Shown piece after piece: positions 36,023 through 45,277 of a stretch of DNA of 64,000 nucleotides. A program made the translations under genes and the position numbers. The stretch is from Sphingomonadaceae bacterium 3R27C6. GTDB lineage: Bacteria; Pseudomonadota; Alphaproteobacteria; Sphingomonadales; Sphingomonadaceae. Location: NCBI GenBank assembly GCA_005503215.1, contig SCNS01000005.1, positions 62,001 through 126,000 on the forward strand. The letters run 5' to 3'. Position 1 is the first letter of the stretch. The number at the start of each line of letters is the position of its first letter. Below the pieces are notes generated by a model. The model was given only the letters and a program-made list of their open reading frames with translations, had not been told where the DNA came from and did not search any database.

Positions 36023-36535
36023 TTAGTCGCGGGGTGGCGTCAGGGCCCAGCGTCCGTGCTCGATATGAGTGGTCTTGCCGACAACGCTTTCGATCAAGAA
36101 TATTTCCCGGATGGTCCATTCGATCGGCGGCATTTTCTGTGCGTTCAACCGGTCGCCGCGATAGTTGATCGTGATGTGCGGTTCGGGGGTGGTGCCGTCC
36201 ATGATCGGCGCCTTTTCGCGCAGCAGATGGTTCACCAGCGCCTTCTGGAACGCCCGCGCCTCGGCGAGCGGCTCGCGCGTGCGCAAAGTCACCGCCTTGC
36301 GGTTCTCGATCCGGTCGAAGCGGAGCGGGAAGGGTGCTGCTGCGAAGCTGCCCAGCGCGGCGATGGTCGCGAGCAGCCAGTCGGGCGGCGCATAGTGGAG
36401 GTCGTAGAGCGAGATCAAAGTAACATGGAGGAGGTGGTTGCCGCGCGAAGGATCGTTGCGCGGCAGCGCGGCGATCGCCGCCTGCACCTCCGGCGGCGGC
36501 TTGGCCATGACGTAGAGGGGGTTCCGGGCGCGCAT
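36023..36535 (-). CDS. 2H phosphoesterase (2'-5' RNA ligase-like), paralogue
   Basis: A 170-residue paralogue of the protein at 31290-31829 with both catalytic motifs, LLHVTLISL and PHITINYRGD, and the same RFDRIENRKAVTLR and GRWAL signatures. Start taken at ATG 36535 by comparison with the paralogue; the frame is open back to 36664 but that part runs into AT-rich sequence. Confidence 0.8.
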   Translation of the reverse strand: MRARNPLYVMAKPPPEVQAAIAALPRNDPSRGNHLLHVTLISLYDLHYAPPDWLLATIAALGSFAAAPFPLRFDRIENRKAVTLRTREPLAEARAFQKALVNHLLREKAPIMDGTTPEPHITINYRGDRLNAQKMPPIEWTIREIFLIESVVGKTTHIEHGRWALTPPRD

Positions 36536-36763
36536 GGGTGGGAGTTGGGTCGAATGCTGCTCGCTCTGATTGGGCCGAAATTTGAGGATTAGTAAACCAT
36601 CACCATAATCCGATTTAATCGATTGGTAAGGTGCGGCAGCCTGCTCGACTTTGAAAGGCTCCATTTTCGCGGGAACGGATTTCTCTCGGCTTTGGTTATG
36701 TCTTCTAGCCTATGAGAGATGCCTCGATTATAAGTGCAAAGTGGTTCTTTGGGGGCGATCTAT

Positions 36764-37216
36764 ATGGGAAACAAGAACGGTCTTGGACACATACTTTCTG
36801 ATAGGTCTGAGCTGATTAAGACAATATTTTTGGTTGCTTTGACAGGATTTTCTATAAATCTTGCTTCCAGTCTAATAATTGAGCAATCTAATATACCAAG
36901 ATATTCGATTTGGATTTTTGTAGCGGTTGTATTTGTATTCTCGGTATACTCAATTGCAAGAATATTTTTTAATAAGTCTAAATTTTCTGAATCAATTGAT
37001 GCTGCAATTTTTATCAATAAAGAGAAAAATGAACTTATACCAGTAAAGGGTTATGATTTTTCTAGAAAAACTCATGAGATATTAAATGCTATTAAAGCAG
37101 AAAATAAGGCAATATACGCTGATTGGGATAGGGATCCCATATGTAAAAAGAAAGATATTTCGAATGGCAAAAAAAGACTCCTTACCAAAGGGGCGTACTT
37201 ATATAGCTATTTCTAG
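36764..37216 (+). CDS. N-terminal part of a split two-TM membrane protein
   Basis: A 150-residue frame in the AT-rich island; GGGGG lies 8 bases before ATG 36764. Two hydrophobic helices (TIFLVALTGFSINLASSLI and IWIFVAVVFVFSVYSIARIFF) are followed by a charged segment (FINKEKNELIPVKGYDF, HEILNAIKAENKAIYADWD). It runs into a stop soon after an A7 run at 37169-37175. Reading one A fewer would join it to the next frame, giving one protein of about 430 residues. The family is not recognised; 2TM plus soluble domain is a layout seen in several anti-phage effectors, but no motif proves it. Confidence 0.6.
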   Translation: MGNKNGLGHILSDRSELIKTIFLVALTGFSINLASSLIIEQSNIPRYSIWIFVAVVFVFSVYSIARIFFNKSKFSESIDAAIFINKEKNELIPVKGYDFSRKTHEILNAIKAENKAIYADWDRDPICKKKDISNGKKRLLTKGAYLYSYF

Positions 37217-38057
37217 AATGGAGGGCGCGCCAGATCTAGAGCAAAAGTCCTCAGCTCTTCTTATGGAGGAGATAGCTCTATTTGTTTGTATTGATATGCT
37301 TTCGACACACTTGTCCGGATATTTCGGCGGCAGAAAGGGCGATAGCAACGTAAAAGAGTTTTGCCGAGAAGATTTTCCGGAATTTCTAATGAGTAATAGA
37401 ATAATAAATCTTCTATCTACCCCAATGGAGCAAAGACCAATTTTTCTGGAAGCCTTTCCAGATTCTAGTAAGCGTCCGGAAGGGGAGATTGTAAGTCTTT
37501 GGGGCTCCGATGGATCGGTCTTTTCGAGATTCGATCTGGTGCTTCCTGAGGGAAGTAAGATTAGTCAATCGTCTCGGAACGGAGTAAAGATATCTACAAG
37601 AAGGCTATCTCTGTCGATCAGCGTCAAGTTGGGATTTTCAGTAAGTGGATACAGCAACCTATTCTGTAAGCACTATATGGGGGTTCCTTGGGATTCTGTT
37701 GAAGGAAAGAAGGTAAAGATTGATATTGAAGGTGAAATAAATCCTTGGTTTCTATTTATATCTCGTGGATGGGATTACTATCATTGGTTAGACTCATTTC
37801 GCGATAAACTTTTGGAGAAAACTAGTTTTTCTCATTTCAAAAAATCTATCAGCTGGGACAGCTTGATAGAGCCGCTGATTTTTTCTAGCCGAGACAAGCA
37901 AATGCGATCGCCAATCGCACGAACGGCCGCGCCGAGTTTAGCCTCTTTGAGAAGCTCAAGCCCAGACTCTAAGCCCGCTCCGACAAAATCAACATTAAAG
38001 AAGCCGACCGTCAAAAAGCGCACTCTGGCTTCGAAGGACCCAGGCAAGGAAAGTTAG
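37164..38057 (+). CDS. C-terminal part of the split membrane protein
   Basis: A 297-residue frame overlapping the previous one in the +1 frame. ATG 37164 lies at the A7 run but has no ribosome-binding site; coding character is clear from DSLPKGRTYIAISRMEG onward. Notable segments are SSALLMEEIALFVCIDMLSTHL, cited here as ALLMEEIALFVCIDML, then SLWGSDGSVFSRFDLVLPEG and FLFISRGWDYYHWLDSF. The last 50 residues are Ser/Pro/Lys-rich and more GC-rich (KKPTVKKRTLASKDPGK). No known domain recognised. It most likely forms one protein with the upstream frame. Confidence 0.6.
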   Translation: MAKKDSLPKGRTYIAISRMEGAPDLEQKSSALLMEEIALFVCIDMLSTHLSGYFGGRKGDSNVKEFCREDFPEFLMSNRIINLLSTPMEQRPIFLEAFPDSSKRPEGEIVSLWGSDGSVFSRFDLVLPEGSKISQSSRNGVKISTRRLSLSISVKLGFSVSGYSNLFCKHYMGVPWDSVEGKKVKIDIEGEINPWFLFISRGWDYYHWLDSFRDKLLEKTSFSHFKKSISWDSLIEPLIFSSRDKQMRSPIARTAAPSLASLRSSSPDSKPAPTKSTLKKPTVKKRTLASKDPGKES

Positions 38058-38065
38058 GGTCAGCT

Positions 38066-40107
<2,042 letters not shown>

Positions 40108-40183
40108 TTATAGGGGGCAGCGGGTGTGCTGTCCATTGGCGATGGCGGCGATGCGGTGGTAAAGAGCGGCAAGGGAGAGATTT

Positions 40184-40624
40184 ATGCGGATGATGGCGAC
40201 GGCTTTATCGTTCCTGCTGGTGGCGGCGAGCCCGGCGGCGCGCGTCGACGATCTCGGCTGGCTCGCGGGCGACTGGGTCAGCGAGGCGGACGGGCGCTGG
40301 ACCGAGGAAAGCTGGGCGCCGCCGCGCGGCGGGGTGATGCTCGGGCACAGCCGGTCGGGGCGCGGCGAGGCGTTGCGCGAGTTCGAGTTCATCCGCATCG
40401 CGCGCGGCGACGATGGCGCGCTCGCCTACATCGCGATGCCGCAGGGCGGGGCGCCGGTCGCGTTCCGGCTCGTGCGCCATGACAAGACGAGCGCGACGTT
40501 CGAGAATGCGGCGCATGATTATCCGCAGCGCATCGCCTATGTCCGCACCGGCGACACGCTGACCGCGACGATTTCTGCGATCGACGGGTCGAAGCCGCGC
40601 CGCTGGACCTACCGGCGTCGCTGA
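40184..40624 (+). CDS. Exported DUF6265-like protein
   Basis: A 146-residue protein with a short signal peptide (ATALSFLLVAASPAA) and the pattern LGWLAGDWV, WTEESWAPPRGGVMLGHSR, EFEFIRIA and an AAHDYPQRI segment, typical of small exported beta-barrel (lipocalin-like) proteins of the DUF6265 group. Function unknown. Its stop overlaps the start of the WYL regulator by one base, so the two are cotranscribed. Confidence 0.78.
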   Translation: MRMMATALSFLLVAASPAARVDDLGWLAGDWVSEADGRWTEESWAPPRGGVMLGHSRSGRGEALREFEFIRIARGDDGALAYIAMPQGGAPVAFRLVRHDKTSATFENAAHDYPQRIAYVRTGDTLTATISAIDGSKPRRWTYRRR

Positions 40625-41358
40625 TGGACAAGACGGGGCGGTTGTTCGCGATCATCGACAGCCTGCGCCGCCGCCGGCGGCCGGTGACCGCCGAAGTGCT
40701 GGCCGAGGAGCAGGGCGTGTCGGTGCGCACGCTGTACCGCGACGTGCAGGCGCTGGTCGCGCTGGGCGCGCCGATCGAGGGCGAGGCGGGGGTCGGCTAT
40801 GTGCTGCGCCCCGGCTTTTTCCTGCCGCCCTTGATGTTCACCGCCGACGAGCTGGAGGCGCTGGTGCTCGGCGCGCGCTGGGTCGAGGGGCGGCAGGACG
40901 GCGGCCTGTCGCGCGCGGCGGGGCTGGCGCTCGCGAAGATCGCGGCGGCGAGCCCCGATGAGCTGGGGCACCGGATCGACGAGGCGGGGCTGTGGCCGGT
41001 GAGCAGCGGGTGGCGCGAGATCAACGCGCCGTTGCTTGCGACGGTGCGCGCGGCGATGCGCGCCGAAAAGACGCTGCACATCGGCTATGCCGACGCGAAC
41101 GGCGCCGCGACCGAGCGTGCGATCTGGCCCGCGGCGCTCGCCTATTTCGAAGAGAAGCATATCATCGCCGCCTGGTGCCTGCTGCGCCAGGATTTTCGGA
41201 GCTTTCGCATCGACCGCGTGACGTCGGCGCGGATCGGCGACGAAGGTTTCGGCCGACGCCGCGCGGTGCTGATGGCCGATTTCTGGCGCCACCGCGACTA
41301 TTCCGAACAGCCTGCTGACATGATCTGTCAGGAGACCCGGCTAAACCCTGCCGGGTGA
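40624..41358 (+). CDS. HTH/WYL-domain transcriptional regulator (YafY type)
   Basis: A 244-residue DNA-binding regulator. Its N-terminal winged helix (AEEQGVSVRTLYRDVQALVALG) is the DeoR-like HTH of YafY proteins, followed by a WYL-like ligand domain (KTLHIGYADANG, AALAYFEEKHIIAAWC, RSFRIDRV). WYL domains sense nucleic acid or small ligands. It stands next to the GFA gene, which is a frequent pairing for this type of regulator and a likely target. Confidence 0.9.
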   Translation: MDKTGRLFAIIDSLRRRRRPVTAEVLAEEQGVSVRTLYRDVQALVALGAPIEGEAGVGYVLRPGFFLPPLMFTADELEALVLGARWVEGRQDGGLSRAAGLALAKIAAASPDELGHRIDEAGLWPVSSGWREINAPLLATVRAAMRAEKTLHIGYADANGAATERAIWPAALAYFEEKHIIAAWCLLRQDFRSFRIDRVTSARIGDEGFGRRRAVLMADFWRHRDYSEQPADMICQETRLNPAG

Positions 41359-41405
41359 GGGGCGGCCGGCGATCGGCGCCCGAAAAACGGTGAGGAATTT
41401 CAGCG

Positions 41406-41810
41406 ATGACCCAGACCTATCACGGCTCGTGCCACTGCGGCGCAGTCAAGTTCGAAGCCGACATCGACCTGTCGGCGGGGACGGGTAAATGCAATTGTTC
41501 GATCTGCACCAAGAAGCGGGGCTGGAACGCGCAGGTCAAGCCCGACGCCTTTCGCCTGCTGAGCGATCCCGCCGCGCTGTCCGACTATCAGTTCGGGTCG
41601 AACAGCGCGCATCATGTCTTTTGCAAGACGTGCGGCGTGTCGTCGTTCGGGCATGGCTATGTCGAGGAAATTGGCGGCGCTTATTATTCGGTCGCGATCG
41701 CGTGCCTCGACGATCTGACGCCCGCCGAGATGGCGGCGCTGCCGGTGATGTTTATGGACGGCGCGGGCAATAATTGGTGGAACCCGCCCGAGGTCACGTC
41801 GCATATGTGA
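41406..41810 (+). CDS. GFA/CENP-V family zinc protein
   Basis: A 134-residue member of the glutathione-dependent formaldehyde-activating (GFA) family. Zinc ligands are visible as GSCHCGAV, KCNCSIC and FCKTCGV. The family binds zinc and possibly glutathione adducts; true formaldehyde activity is shown only for some members. It follows the WYL regulator by 47 bases and is probably controlled by it. Confidence 0.9.
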   Translation: MTQTYHGSCHCGAVKFEADIDLSAGTGKCNCSICTKKRGWNAQVKPDAFRLLSDPAALSDYQFGSNSAHHVFCKTCGVSSFGHGYVEEIGGAYYSVAIACLDDLTPAEMAALPVMFMDGAGNNWWNPPEVTSHM

Positions 41811-41882
41811 GGGAGCGCCGGGAAGCGGGCGTACAAGGCTGGTTCGCGGAATAGCGTTTGGAGTGGGAAGCTGCCACCGTGC

Positions 41883-41953
41883 ACCCCGGCGAAAGCCGGG
41901 GCCCATGATGCGCAGCCCATGCTCCCGATCTGGGCCCCGGCTTTCGCCGGGGT
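41883..41953. repeat. REPIN-like double palindrome
   Basis: Two 23-base arms in perfect inverted orientation (41883-41905 and 41931-41953) separated by 25 bases. Each arm is itself a palindrome around CCCCGGC-GAAA-GCCGGGG. This is the layout of a REPIN: two REP sequences facing each other, mobilised by RAYT transposases. The element sits in the gap between the convergent GFA and YdcZ-type genes. Confidence 0.75.
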
Positions 41954-41991
41954 TCACATCCCTATCGGTAGCAACCGGTCGAAAACTGCTT

Positions 41992-42450
41992 TCAACCCGT
42001 GCGCCGCGCCAGATAAACGCCCGCGACCATCAACGCGATCCCCGCGATGCGCTTCGCATCGATCGCCGAGCGCATCGCGCCGAACAGGCCGAAATGGTCG
42101 ATCGTCGCGGCGCTGATCAGCTGGCCGACGAGCACGAAGAAGATCGCGTTGCCGACCCCGAAGCGCGGCGCGATGAAGGTGACCGAGATCGCGTAAAAGG
42201 CCATGAAGGCCCCGCCGAAATAGAAATGCGCCGGGATGTCGGACGACAGCCGCACCTGCCCGAGCGTACCGGTGGCGAGCGCGCCCGTGACCGCGATGAG
42301 CAGCCCGAGGGTGAAGAGGATCACCGATGCCGCCATCGGGCTTTCGAGCCGCGCGCCGAGCCCGCCGTTCAAGGCGGCGAGGATCGGGATGCCGACCCCG
42401 GTCAGGAACATGATCGTGGCGAAGGCGGGGGCGGCATTGTTCGCGGTCAT
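41992..42450 (-). CDS. YdcZ-type (DUF606) DMT membrane protein
   Basis: A 152-residue inner-membrane protein with about five hydrophobic helices and the DMT/YdcZ repeat pattern: GIPILAALNGGLGARLESPMAAS at the start, FYFGGAFMAFYAISVTFIAPRFG in the centre, GAMRSAIDAKRIAGIALMVAGVYL at the end. ATG 42450 opens the conserved part. Transport substrate unknown. Confidence 0.88.
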   Translation of the reverse strand: MTANNAAPAFATIMFLTGVGIPILAALNGGLGARLESPMAASVILFTLGLLIAVTGALATGTLGQVRLSSDIPAHFYFGGAFMAFYAISVTFIAPRFGVGNAIFFVLVGQLISAATIDHFGLFGAMRSAIDAKRIAGIALMVAGVYLARRTG

Positions 42451-42541
42451 CGCTGGGTCTCCTTGGCGGCCTGCGCAGCGCGATAGGCGAGGATGGGCCA
42501 TCCGCCTAATCCCCAATTGGCGGTCCGGGCCGCGCCGATCG

Positions 42542-43144
42542 TCACGACGGTGGCCCCCAGCCCGGCATGGCGGGGAAAGCGGGGAGCGCGGCGATCCGGC
42601 GGGTCCAGGCATCGATGGCCGGCCAGCCGGCGAGGTCGATTCCGGCATCCGCCATCAGCGCGAGGTACGGGCTCGCCGCAAGGTCGGCAATGGTGAGCCG
42701 GCCGCCGACGAGCCAGTCGCGGTGCGCCAGATGCGCCTCGATGACGGGCAGGAAGCGCGCGGTGACCGCGGCGGCATGTTCCTCGGGGATCGCTATGCCG
42801 AAGCGCCGCGCGAGGCGGAGCGCGGCGGGGCCGTTCGCGATCTCGTTGGCGGCGTGCGAGAGCCAGAGGGCAATCTCGCCGCGTTCCTCGGGCGTCTCGC
42901 CGTCCCATACGCCCGCGCGGTGACGCGCGGCGAGACAGGTCAGGATCGCCTGGCTATCGCGCAGCGTGACATCGCCTTCGATGAACAGCGGGATCTGCGC
43001 CATCGGGGTCAGCGCGCGAAAGGCGTCCGACTGGCGCGCCGCGGCATCGGTCAGTCGCTCGTCCCACGGCAGGCCGAGGAAGGCGAGCGCCATGCGGACC
43101 TTGTGTGTGTTGCCCGAGAGCGGGGTGCCATAGAGGGTGATCAT
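42542..43144 (-). CDS. Glutathione S-transferase family protein
   Basis: A 200-residue GST: thioredoxin-fold N-terminal domain (LYGTPLSGNTHKVRMALAFLGL, with the glutathione-binding IPLFIEGDVTLRDSQAI) and an all-helical C-terminal domain (DWLVGGRLTIADLAASPYLAL). The Ser in SGN is the likely thiolate-stabilising residue. The start overlaps the stop of the PPOX gene, so they form an operon. Confidence 0.9.
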   Translation of the reverse strand: MITLYGTPLSGNTHKVRMALAFLGLPWDERLTDAAARQSDAFRALTPMAQIPLFIEGDVTLRDSQAILTCLAARHRAGVWDGETPEERGEIALWLSHAANEIANGPAALRLARRFGIAIPEEHAAAVTARFLPVIEAHLAHRDWLVGGRLTIADLAASPYLALMADAGIDLAGWPAIDAWTRRIAALPAFPAMPGWGPPS

Positions 43145-43776
43145 TATTCAGGGTCTCCGGATGATGCGGCGCGCAAAGCGGCGATTTCGGCGCGCAGCTG
43201 GTTGATCTCGGCCGCCATCGGGCGGACCGCGGCGGAAATCTCGGCTTCGGTGAAGCGCGGCGTGATGTGCTGCGAGCAATTCCATTCCCAGCCGATGACA
43301 TCGATGAAGAAGGCGCGCTCGGGCGTCGCGCGATAGCCCTCGGGCATCAGCGCGGTGACCGCGGCGGGATCGTCGGCGAGTTCGACACTCACCGCATGGC
43401 CGACGAGCTTCAGCCGGTCCTTGTTCGGATAATCCATCAGGAACAGAGAGACGCGGTCGTTGCCGGCAAGGTTGGCGGTGCTGATATATTGGCGGTTGCC
43501 GCGATAGTCGGCGAAACCGATGCGATTGCCCGCGATGTGGCGCAGGAAACCCGCGGGGCCGCCGCGATGCTGCATATAGGGCCAGCCATCGGCGTTGACG
43601 CTCGCCATGTAGAAGCTGTCGCGCAGCGCGATATAATCGAGTTCCTTGCCGGTCAGTACGTCGGGGGTGCCGTCAGCCCCGGCGTCCATCTTGATATAGG
43701 CGGCGCGCGAGCCATGGCGTTCCTGCACCGCCTTCACCGCGTCGCTGAACAGCGTGTGCCGATAATTTTGCGCCAT
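43144..43776 (-). CDS. Pyridoxamine-phosphate-oxidase-like FMN-binding protein
   Basis: A 210-residue member of the PPOX-fold flavoprotein group: SFYMASVNADGWPYMQHRGGPAGFLR, shown by its segments FYMASVNADGWPYMQHRGG, then IGFADYRGNRQYISTANLAGNDRVSLFLMDYP, of which RQYISTANLAGNDRV is the FMN-contacting part. The C-terminal coiled stretch (EINQLRAEIAALRAA) may dimerise. It lies upstream of and overlaps a GST gene and is divergent from a LysR gene, the probable regulator of the pair. Confidence 0.88.
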   Translation of the reverse strand: MAQNYRHTLFSDAVKAVQERHGSRAAYIKMDAGADGTPDVLTGKELDYIALRDSFYMASVNADGWPYMQHRGGPAGFLRHIAGNRIGFADYRGNRQYISTANLAGNDRVSLFLMDYPNKDRLKLVGHAVSVELADDPAAVTALMPEGYRATPERAFFIDVIGWEWNCSQHITPRFTEAEISAAVRPMAAEINQLRAEIAALRAASSGDPE

Positions 43777-43812
43777 GAGCCGTTTCCTTTCGGGGGCGGT
43801 CTAGGCTGTTGC

Positions 43813-43837
43813 ATCGTTCGTGATAATGCGTAACGAT
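43813..43837. promoter_or_regulatory. Possible LysR-type operator
   Basis: Inverted repeat ATCGTT-N13-AACGAT centred in the 93-base divergent region between the PPOX gene and the LysR gene, matching the T-N11-A layout of LysR boxes. Confidence 0.45.
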
Positions 43838-43869
43838 CGAATAAGTTAATTCCGGTAAGTGGAATAATC

Positions 43870-44760
43870 ATGGACCGCCTGCTCACGCTCGAAATGTTCG
43901 TCGCGGTCGCGACCGAGGGCGGCTTTGCCGCCGCGGCGCGCAAGCTCGGCAGTTCGCCGCCCGCGGTGACGCGCGGAATCGCGGCGCTCGAGGCGCGGCT
44001 GGGAACGAGCCTGTTCCACCGTTCGACGCGTGCGGTCGCGCTGACCGATGCGGGCGCGGCGTTTCTGGAGCAGGCGCGCCGCATCCTTGCCGATCTGGCG
44101 GGCGCCGAGCGCGAAATCCGCGGCGCCGTGGCCGAACCGCGCGGGCAGCTGCATGTGACAGCGCCGGTGATGTTCGGGCGGCTGCATGTACTGCCCGTCG
44201 TCGGCGAATTGATGGCGCTGCACCGCGAGCTGTCGGCGCGGATGATGCTGATCGACCGCAATGTGCGGATCGTCGAGGAGGGGATCGACGTCGCGGTGCG
44301 CATCGGTCCGCTCGCGGACTCGGGGCTGAAGGCGGTGCGCATCGGCTGGGTGCGCCAGATGCTCGTCGCGAGCCCCGCCTATCTGGCGCGCCGCGGCGCT
44401 CCGGAAAGGGTGGCGGATCTGGCGGGGCATGATTTGATCGCGGCGATGGGGCCGCGCGCGGCGGGCGAATGGCAATTCGTGTCGGGCCGCTGGCGCGTCG
44501 AACCGCGCCCGCGGCTGGTGCTCAACACCGTCGACGGCATTTTGGCGGCGGCCGAGGCGGGGCTGGGGATCGCCAATCTGTTGAGTTACCAGCTCGCTGC
44601 GGCGCTCGATGCGGGGCGGTTGATCGCGTTGCTCGCCGACGAGCAGCCGCCCGCGCTGCCGGTGCATCTGTTGTTCGAACCGTCGCGCGCCGGTTTGCCC
44701 GCGGTGCGGCTGTTCATTGCGGCGATGAAGGTACGGATGCGGATGGCGGGGCTGGTTTGA
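43870..44760 (+). CDS. LysR family transcriptional regulator
   Basis: A 296-residue regulator. N-terminal winged helix (LEMFVAVATEGGFAAAARKLG, then RSTRAVALTDAGAAFLEQARRIL, given by the segments FVAVATEGGFAAAA and VALTDAGAAFLEQA) and a two-lobed periplasmic-binding-protein-like effector domain. It is divergent from the PPOX/GST pair and by the usual arrangement would control it and itself. Confidence 0.92.
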   Translation: MDRLLTLEMFVAVATEGGFAAAARKLGSSPPAVTRGIAALEARLGTSLFHRSTRAVALTDAGAAFLEQARRILADLAGAEREIRGAVAEPRGQLHVTAPVMFGRLHVLPVVGELMALHRELSARMMLIDRNVRIVEEGIDVAVRIGPLADSGLKAVRIGWVRQMLVASPAYLARRGAPERVADLAGHDLIAAMGPRAAGEWQFVSGRWRVEPRPRLVLNTVDGILAAAEAGLGIANLLSYQLAAALDAGRLIALLADEQPPALPVHLLFEPSRAGLPAVRLFIAAMKVRMRMAGLV

Positions 44761-44793
44761 GGGTGGGGTATGGCGAGCGGCGGCTGAGGCAGG

Positions 44794-45264
44794 TTATTTC
44801 GCGGCCGGTGCTGCCGGGTCGTAGGACGAAACATGGTTCATCGCGATCACCCAGCGGCCGTCGATCTTGCGAAACAGGCGGGTGTTGATGCCTTCTTGCG
44901 ACCGCTCGAACCGCGCGAGATGATAGTGGCTGATGAGCAGCGCGGCGTCGGGCGCGAGGATGTCGATGCTGATGTCATAGAAATGGAGCGTACCGCGCCG
45001 CCCGGGTGAGCCGCCATAGTCGCGGACATAATGGTCGAGCGTGCCCTGCCACCCGTCCTGGATCTTGCCGCCCGAAACGAAGGTCACCCCGGGGTTCCAG
45101 AAGCCCGCCATATAGCCGGTAAAATCGCTGCGGTTCCACGCCGCCTCCATATCGGCCACGACCTTCAGGATCGCCGCCTTCTCCGCCGCTTCGTCGGCGC
45201 GTGCCGGGGTTGCGGCGCCGAACAGCAGCAGCGCCGCCAGCAGCATGCTTATCCATTTCGTCAT
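44794..45264 (-). CDS. Exported NTF2-like (SgcJ/DUF4440) protein
   Basis: A 156-residue protein: signal peptide (MLLAALLLFGAATPARA), then a DUF4440 domain with ILKVVADMEAAWNRSDFTGYMAGFW and the closing RLFRKIDGRWVIAMNHVSSY. GGAG lies just upstream of ATG 45264. It begins 13 bases after the stop of the exported amidohydrolase and is probably in the same transcript, so it may be part of the GntR-controlled group. Confidence 0.83.
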   Translation of the reverse strand: MTKWISMLLAALLLFGAATPARADEAAEKAAILKVVADMEAAWNRSDFTGYMAGFWNPGVTFVSGGKIQDGWQGTLDHYVRDYGGSPGRRGTLHFYDISIDILAPDAALLISHYHLARFERSQEGINTRLFRKIDGRWVIAMNHVSSYDPAAPAAK

Positions 45265-45277
45265 GGGCTCTCTCTCC

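Larger units (their letters stand above)
36580..38060. other. AT-rich island
   Basis: From about 36580 to 38060 the base composition falls sharply from the high-GC norm to a clearly AT-rich one, with codons (AAA, ATA, AGA, TTT) rare elsewhere in the window. It holds one split gene and ends 8 bases before the thiC stop. No transposase, integrase, tRNA or flanking repeat is visible. Its AT content points to horizontal acquisition. Confidence 0.8.

Noticed and set aside
36580..38060. IS element or prophage remnant as source of the AT-rich island
   Set aside because: No transposase, integrase, terminal inverted repeat or target duplication could be seen.
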